Source: Candidatus Omnitrophota bacterium
GTDB lineage: Bacteria; Omnitrophota; Omnitrophia; Omnitrophales; Aquincolibacteriaceae
Assembly: GCA_023247055.1 (NCBI GenBank)
Contig: JAHFHF010000004.1
Span: 1-51,747 of the forward strand
Direction: 5' to 3'
DNA: 51,747 bases
Of this stretch, positions 17,701-26,700 are shown piece by piece. The position numbers and the translations under genes are program-made. The notes beneath the pieces were generated by a model. The model saw only the letters and a list, made by a program, of their open reading frames with translations. It searched no databases and was not told the origin of the DNA. Position 1 is the first letter of the stretch, and every line of letters begins with the position of its first letter.

Positions 17701-20700
17701 CGGAAAAACTGCAGCCTCGAGTTTATCCTCTTTGTTTTTGACCTTGAACGGCGCCGAAAGCACAACCACTTCCGCGCCGCTCTGATTGCCGCGAGCCAGT
17801 TCAAGGTGTCCAAACAAACTTTGCGAGTCGGTGGGATCGGTAAACGCGCCCGTGGTTTCGGCCACGGCCTCCACGCCAAACTGGTGCCAGGGAATCTGGC
17901 GCGGGTCATCATAGCGTTTGAGGAGAACCACGGGCTCCCCATCCCCGATTCGCACAAATCCAATTTGGTGTTCCTGATGCGGCTCTAATTCTCCGTAAAT
18001 AATAGGGAGCGGAACCCCGTTAGACATCAACGGTCCGGCAGTCGAATCAAAAAAGGAATGGGCAATATGCTGGGGTTTGCCGCCGATACCGGCGGCAATA
18101 TTCAGATTCAAGTCATGCGGCACATGCATGCGTGCGCCGATTTGCCCGGCATAACCCACAACACCGATTTGCAGCGGCCCCGGCCGCAGAAAATCGATGC
18201 CTTCAGGAATTTCAAGAGATGCCGGCGGCAGCGTTCCGTGAGAGCGGGCATACTGTACCGCAATCCCATAAGGTGACAATTTCAGATCCGTCGTTTCAGC
18301 TTGCACCGGAGCATTGGCTGATTCTTCGCGGGCTATTTCACGAATGCCCATCATCAAATGGCGCGAATTCTGCCAATCCCGGTTAAAAACAAGCGGGATT
18401 GAAATCGAGATTTGAAGGCTCTTTTTTTCACCCTGGATGATGTTGACCTGAAGTGAATGCCGGTCCACCAAAACACGGCGCTCAAAACGCGTATCCGTAT
18501 TCACGGTCTCACGCAGCGCGGCGGCATCCTGGAGATTAGCGACAAAAAAAGCAGTGCCGGCAAAGCGCTGGTTCATTTTTTCTAAAAGTTTTTCCCGGAT
18601 CAATTTTTCGGCCTCTTCAAAGTCAGCCGCGCTTTCCAGAGAGGGTCTTGTCATTTTTAATCCTCGGAGCAAGCGATTCATGGCCGTACCGCGTAAATTG
18701 AGCGTCACATCCGCACGGTCGCCCAGCATCGCCGGAATCGACGACATGTTCACACTTTGAAGCGCCCGGCCAGGTAGTTTAGCTTCATCCATGGCACTGC
18801 GCATTTGGCGGCGCAAATACCCCGTCCACGCGGCAGAAACCGGCACCTCATTGAGCATCGGGGATTTGGCCCTGCCGGATTCATCGAGCGGCGAGGCGTT
18901 CATCGGACTGATGCGGTAGTTCACCGCATAATCACCGGCAGCCACAGTCGCGGCTCCGATGACCTGCTGCATCCCGGCTAAAAAACGGACGGGTGTATCC
19001 AGTAAGGCTGAACGCAAAAGAATCTGCGGCGTTTCCATTTTGACGGCAGCATCGTCCGGACGGATATTCAAAGACACGGCCGGGGTGCCTTCGTCCTGCG
19101 GACTGCCTGTAAACGGATTAAGCCCTTCTAAGGCAATCAGACGTATCGGCGGCGTAATTCCGTTGTCTGCGCTGCCATTGTCGGTTGCCTGCACCGCCGC
19201 AGCCAGCTTTTCGGCCCGGCGTCGGATGGGATGAGTGGCCACAAACGTGGGCACGCCCATGCGCTGCCATTCTTCGCCGGAAATATCTTCTTCGTTTTTG
19301 ATCACGCGAATTCTCCGGCCTAAAATTTCAATCCATTTCTGCTCTTGATCATAGAGCACATCCCCGGAGCGCAAAAAACGGCGGTAAATACTGTGGTTCA
19401 GTGTGGCGGCAAGCTGAACCGGCGTTGTGCCGATCACCACCTCAAGCGCCATATCCGGATTTCCCACGAGATCGCGGATAAAGGCCGCCTCAAGGTCTGA
19501 AACTTTGGCATCCACTACCAGCGCAATTTTTTCCGGAGCAACAAAGGCAGGCTTCTTCAAGTCCGGATAGGCCGCGATTTCTGTTTTGCCGCGCATTTTT
19601 GAAAGAAGGCGGAAAAGATCCATCTGATCCACAAAACCGCTCTCGCGACGGCTGGCAGGCATGATGCCAAGAAGGGCAGTTCGGTCGTTGGGTGTACTCG
19701 CGAACTGCGCCACCACTTCATCGCGTACTTGAATCTCGTGCGGATGATAGGTGCGATTCGCTGTTGAAAGCTGTTTTGCGATGTCTCCGATGGCATTGTA
19801 GACAGACGCCAAATAATGCTGCACAGCTTGGTCATCAGCAAGATCCAGTGACCCTTTGGGCGAAGTCACATAATGCTGCCCTGTTGCACCGGCACCCACA
19901 GTCTGGATCTGCACATTTTGCGGCGATAACTCTTCCGGCAAACTCTGCTGTTCCGCCGCCCGAGAAGCAGAACGCACTTCAGAGCGTTTCGTGGCAGTCT
20001 TCGCTTTACTTGTTGGAACGTGAAACTTAAAGGGAACCGCGCCTAAAATAACCTGTCCGCTTGTTGCGCTCTTCATGGGGGAGTAAGCATCGATACTTAA
20101 AATGGGGCCAGCCATTCCAGTCGCTATACGCTGACTACCCAGCAGAATACCGCCCTGGGGTTCAAATTCGAGAGTGTCGACTTTACCCACATAAGCCAAC
20201 CCAAGGCGGATTGAAATCAGGCTTGCATGATTACTTTGTGCGATTTTCGAATTCAAAATTCCAAGTGAGGCCCCCTCGCTTTCGGGGAAATCACCGTTCA
20301 AACTTCCGGTCAATTGCAGCAATTTGCTCGAATCATCATCCGTAAAATAATTATAGAGCAGGATAATATCGTAACTTTCTTCGCCTGCTGCGTTCATCTG
20401 ACGGCGAAGGGCGTGCACTTGTTCGATCAACGCTTGAAGAGAAAGATCTCTTGCGTCTAAAACGCGTCCGACCGCCGCATTGCCAGACACAGGGCTTCCG
20501 CGGCCAATGACCTGCAGTGCAGCGTTGGGATCGGGACTTAACTGTTTCTGGACAGCACCGGAGGCCATGACTTGCGCCCTAGTTTGAAGCAGATACAGTT
20601 CGCCATCCTGGACTGTCATTTCCAAATTCTGCGATTGACCTTCTTGATCTTCTACCCGTCGGGCCATTTGGGCCATGGCCTGATAAAGGCTCGGATGGGT

Positions 20701-23700
20701 GTCTTGCAAACTGTCCGGCCCTTGAAAACGGCTGAAAGGCTGTGCTGTCCCCGTAAGCCCGCTGACTAACTCGGTTCCCTGGGCGCCAAATTTAAAATTG
20801 CCAAAGGGTTCGCGAATCCCACTTTCCGGATGGCTGGAATCAATGACAGCCGTGCCTGAGTTTTCTTCCAAATTGCCGTAGACCATCTGCTGTAAAATGA
20901 CAGCCGTCCCAAAGCGCGATGAAATACCGAATCGTTGGCGGTAATTTCTGGCGCCTTCGCTATCCCAGGATTGATAAACATCTCCGATCAGAAGCAAAAC
21001 CTGCTCAAAAGGGGTATGTTTTGCAAACCCCGACTCAAGCTGTGTAATCATCCTTAAATCTTGAGAAATAACTTGCCGTAAATCGAGGGCTTCAAAATCT
21101 GCAATCGTCAATTTGTCCAGAGGGATAGCTTTAGCACCCGCCATGCCTGCCTTGATACGATCAATAATGTCTGAAAACTTTTTCTGTTCAATCCCCAAAT
21201 GCACCGTTCCGTAAGAAAAAAGAAAACGGCGGTAGACATCATACACAAACTCGGAAGGGTATCCCCGGCTTAGCAAATCTTCTGCTATCGTCTCATTAAA
21301 AGGCACGTTGAGCGCGCTATCCATCATGCCCGGCATGGAAATCATAGAGCCGCTTCGCACGGAAATAATGAGCGGTTGGGCCGAATCTGGGTCAATATTG
21401 TTTTCACGCCGGTAACTCTGGATCAACCTTCTCTCAACTTCGTTCTGCAAACTGTCCATGTCAAAAGGAAACACATGACCCGTTTCCTTTTCCAAACGAA
21501 GCAGGGCTTTGATGGCGAGCTCCCGGAAGACCGGATTTTTAAGATCGGTTCCCATCTCATGCGGAAGCGTTGAAGGTAATATGGCAAAAGGCGGCACGGG
21601 GTAGCCGCGGTTTTTCAACTCCATCAACTCATAGCCTTTGGCGCCTGTTTCCAGTGCGGAAGTTGTATCGGGATCAAATTCCCTGTCACTCAATACACGG
21701 GATTCGGGCAAAGCTTCCGCGGGCGGATTGAGATAAAGAGAATTTAACGGGATCGGCAATTTGACCAGAAATTCCTGAACTGAATCGACAAATTTTTGCA
21801 AAAGTCCGATGCCGCTCTCCTCAGCATAAAGATCCGCCAGCAGGGCTTCCTGCACACGGGCCGCTTCCGGTTCTCCGAATTTTTTGCCGTCGCCGTCTTT
21901 GAGATAGCGGTCGCGCAAACGGTCCCTGCCGGCGGTGCGGGCAATTTCTTTAGGGTAATCGCCGTAGTAAAAAATCAATCTAGAAAAAAATCGCCGCAGT
22001 TCTTCCTGCATCATGCTTAAAATATTAGAGGACTGTAAAAGGTCTAATCCAGGCTGTTTTAGTTCTTTTAAGAACTGCACAAGACGGCGGCTGGCAATGC
22101 CGTCCATCTGCATTTGTTCAATAATCAGCGATAAACCCTCTAAGATTTCCTGTGTTTGCCGGGAAGCGGCCGCCTGCAAAATTTCAGGGGCCTGGTTTTT
22201 TCTTTGCGCCGACTCTGCCGTAACACCACTTGTTAATAACCGGCCTAAATGTCTCAGCAAAACCGGAAGCCGGCGATCTACAAAATTTTCGAGAAGGGCC
22301 GTTTCATAATTTTCCAAATGCCTGTCCGCTTCAAAATGATCAAACTTGGTTTCATGATAGGTCCCGTAGTAGCCCCACATTTGAAATCCCCAGTCTCTTT
22401 CGGCGTTGTGCCGCTTGTGTTCGATATCCATTTCCGGCTCGAAAGGGGCAGGGGCCAGGAGCTTCTGCTTCATTTCGAAACGCAATTTAAAAATGTCTTT
22501 GGCTTCGGTCAAAAGTCCGGCGGCATCTTGAAGGCTTTCTCTTTCTTCTTCGGTATAAAATCCTTTACCCGATCCATACCGTCCCTCCAAAGCCTGGTAC
22601 AGCCAGATTAAAATCTTGGCGGCTTCAAATTCGCGGGTCTCTTTATGAGGAGCCCGGTCCCAAAGGGGTTCTTTAATTAAAAATAATTCTGGATTCTTAT
22701 CGGAGTCTTCTGTCGGAACTACCGCATTTAAAATCTGCCCAAGCCGGGCGGCTTCTTCTCCTAAAATGGATTGGACCACTTCTTCACGGGCTTGAGCGTG
22801 AACTGTTTTGAGCTTATGTTTTACCTGCTCCGGCTTCAGACGCAATCGTTCGCTGGGCTGTTGAAGCCCCATCAAGACTTCCATTACAGACTGCACAAGA
22901 GCAAGATCGTCCGTCCAGGGATCGCTGTGCATTTTGACGCGCAGGTAGCGAAAAAGCGTGTTTTGGCTTGCGTAAAGCTGGTCCAGTTTTTGCACGGGTT
23001 CCCGGATACTGCTCCCACGGCCCGTCGCATAGCGCGCATGCGGAATGGCCGCCGCGAGCTTGCGCAGCAGATAGTAATTGGCGGAAAGATCACTGTGCAA
23101 AATGCGCGAGATTTCTTCTTGGATGAAGTCGTCTTCTCGATAAGCTACCTTCATCAGTTTCATTTGTGCAATTAAAAAACTGACCAGATGAGCTGAATGG
23201 GCAGGATCGCGCACAATAAGTCCAACCAGACCGCGTAGAACATGGGTGTTACCGGTTTCGAGAAGAAGCTGTAAAACGCCCCTAGTAAACTCCGGATCCT
23301 GGCGTTCCTCCGCTAGGATAACGGCTTCCACAAATGGACTGATGGAGGGGTCCGCCCGGTCGAGCATATGAAGAATCTCAAAAAAATTAAGTTTATCGGC
23401 AGCATACGGGTCTTGGGCCCAACGGCTGACAGCAGCCAATCCCCAGTTTTCCAGCAGAGCCGCAAAGGCTGCGGGGCTGAAAAGTGCTTTGAAACGTTCC
23501 AGTTCACCAAGACGTTCCCCGATTCTTTTCGTTGCTTCACGAGCCCCTGTGTGGGCCGTCTCCACAAAAAGCAGGGACCCAAGCAGCGCTGTAAAAGAAG
23601 GCACATGAGGCCCTAAGAGATTGTACAAGCGTTCCAATTGCGAAACATCGTGACGGAGAAAAAAAAGCAGTTCTTCACGTCCCGGTTTTCCAGTCTGGTC

Positions 23701-26700
23701 CATGACCTCCGCCTGCCGCATTCGTTCTGTCGCATTGGCCTCCTGCATAGCCATTCTAAAAAAGTAGGATCTGGCTGACTGCGAGTTAATCAAAGCAAAC
23801 TGGGCTCTTTTGCGGATTCCTTCATCAAAGCCTGGTGAAATAAATTCGATCAGTCCGTGCAAACCATAAGTCCCCATCTGTTCAAAACTATCAATCAAAA
23901 AGTGATAAAGGGCGTCACGCCTGCCGTCAAGCCGGGCTCGGTCTTGTTTTTGACGGCGCATTTCTGCGATCTGTGTCTCTTCCGATCGGCGCAGTTTTTC
24001 AAGAACAACCAACGCGCGGTCATGAATAGCTTGAATTTCAAGGCCTGCTGGCTTTGCAGCGCGGCTTTCTTTGAGTTGTTTAAGAAGCTGCGCCATGACT
24101 TTTAAATTAGTCTGGTTATCATGCTCCTCGCCGGGCACAAATACGCCGCTTTCCAATATTTTCTGAACCATACGATAGGGGGATGTCAAATTTTCACGCA
24201 CTGCTTTTTTCAAAGCATCTGCAGCCATATTGCTCTCTGCAGGGCCTTGAGCGTCAGCCTGCGCAGACTGACTTTGCCAGCGCTTAAAAAATCCGCCATT
24301 ATTGAACCATTCATAAAAATCTTCGATGGTTTTCTGCTGTTCATCTCCAAGTTTTTGATACTCGAGATCAAAAAAGTTCTTTAAAAAATTTTCCAAATGC
24401 GTGTCCAAAATTATTTTGCGTTTGCGCTCCGCATCGCGGAGTTTGACTTTATAGTAATTTTTTAAGTCTTCCTGCCTCCGCTTGCCAGCTTGGCGGATAA
24501 GCGCTTGATAACTACTTATATTTTCCTCGAGAAACCGGCTGCGGTAATAGGCCGCTAAATCCAGACCGTCCAAAAAGGGAGCTAAGTGAAATTTTTCCCA
24601 GTCTGACATTTCACTAGACGCAGTGTATTCAACGATTTCACTGGCGGCTTCATGAACTGCGTCCTTATAACCAAAATGCCGGATACCTGCAGGCTTTCCA
24701 TCCGGCGAACGCATAAAATAGGTGGTAATGGCTCCTGAGCCACCAGCCTGCTTCAACAAAAGAGGCCGGATTTTCGGGTTGATCATACCATCGCCCCAAT
24801 AGGACTCGCTGTCCTCTAAAAACTTGGTTTTGCCGTAATGCTCCAGCCAAGAAACCCAGGTGGACAAGGCAACAAATTCTTGTTCTAGAGGATACCAAGG
24901 GCTGACAAACAAAATATTTTTATCCTGCAAAGAAATTCTTTCCGCTTTGAGCCGGGCCTCAAGAGCCTCTGCGTTTTCAATGGCATGATAGTTTTTAAGC
25001 CCAAGCACATACCCTATGAGATCACCCGCTTTTGAGCCATCTTGAAGGTCCGTTAAAAAAACAACCTGGGGAACATTCCCGTAACCCGTACTTCGTATTT
25101 CTTGCTGTAACTGCCGAATAAGCGCCTCTTTTTCTAAGGCCTGTTGTTCCGCTCGCGGCAAAGCAAGCACAAAGCGCTCGACAACCGTGCGAATCAAAAT
25201 ATTTTTTTCTTGCTGCGCTAAGGGCTCCGAAACGCTCTTAGCCATGAGGCGCGTATAATCATCGACATCCAACCGGTCGCGGTCCGCGTAATTTTTAAAT
25301 GGAACAGTTTCGAAAATTTTGAGAAGCTGCGCATGCTCCTCAGGAAAATTTTCAGAATCCAGCGCCGCCAGCACAAAGGCAACCCGGTAAGGCAAGGGAA
25401 GATCTAAAAGCTTTTCATCGGCAGCGACCTGCCGCATCAATTCTTCGATCACCGGGATCATACGCGCCGGCCGCTCATGAGAAAGACTTTGGGCATAAGG
25501 AACCATAAAAGGATTTCCAGCCGCAGATTCTTTTTGAATCCAAGCTTTTTTAAGCGCATCCAGCTGATCCACGGCTTCTTTTATTTGATCGACATATTGA
25601 TCGCGCGGAAAAAGATTCAGGAGCCTTAATGCATCGCCATCAATGATCATACGTACTTCGGAGCGGCCTTGAGTCGTTTCTGGAAGTGCGGCGCGAGGCG
25701 CAGCCGCAAGAGGCTCATCGCGTAAGGTATCCACAATTGCGCGCAACGCTTGCACCACACCCTCAGCGCCCGCTTGCTGTACAGAGGCGGTCACACTGCG
25801 ATGCAGTTTGTCCGCACGCCCCATGTCTCCGGTTGTCTCAAAATGGATTCTGGGTTCACGGAGCCCCTGAGCTTGCGCCAAAGACTCCGGTAAAATGACC
25901 GTGACCTCAATGGTGCCGGAGGCTTGTTTAAAATTAGCTTGAGATTCCGTGGAGGAAAAAAAAGTCTCGATATCGATTGTGCCGTGCGGGGTCACGACAT
26001 GATCACGCATGGGGATATGCTGAAAGGGCTGCTCTGTACGCACTTCGGAGCGTTGACCGGCGGCCATCGTAAGGGCCGATAACCCTGCAATGGCAGGCCA
26101 CAATCCGGCGGCAAGATTATGCTTCGCGGGTTGAGTTTTTAATGCGGGTTTCTGGAATTCCGGTTCACGGACAATCTGCACTCCGGAACGGACATTCCAG
26201 GTTAACCGGCCATTCCAACTCAACTCTGGGACAGACAGGACCCATTCGTCGCTCTTTGCGCCATGGCGGCCTAAATCAAACCTTTGAATAAACCCGGCTC
26301 TTTGCGCGCGGTTCAGGGCTGTGTCGAGTTCCGAGAAAGCGGCGCTAGCGTCGGCGCCGTTGTGGACTAATTCGCGGATACCGACATTCAAAATTGTGTC
26401 AAGCATCAGCCTGGAACGATGGCCGGAAAAATCCACGGAAGGAAAGTAAGCGTCGCTCATCACCCGCGGATTCAGAGCAGCTGCTGCCGGAAGCGGCTGG
26501 AACATCGCACTCGCATTTTCCCCGAGCATGACTTTGTCATATAAATGTTGATCCGCGCTGATCCCCGCCTTTGGCGTAATCATCACATAGGGAATACCGC
26601 GTTCCTCGAGATTCTTACGAATACCCTTTTGATGGAAGCCGCCTGCAATCACGACGATAGCTTGCGATTCAAAACCCGGAGATTTTTTTTGGGTTTGCGC

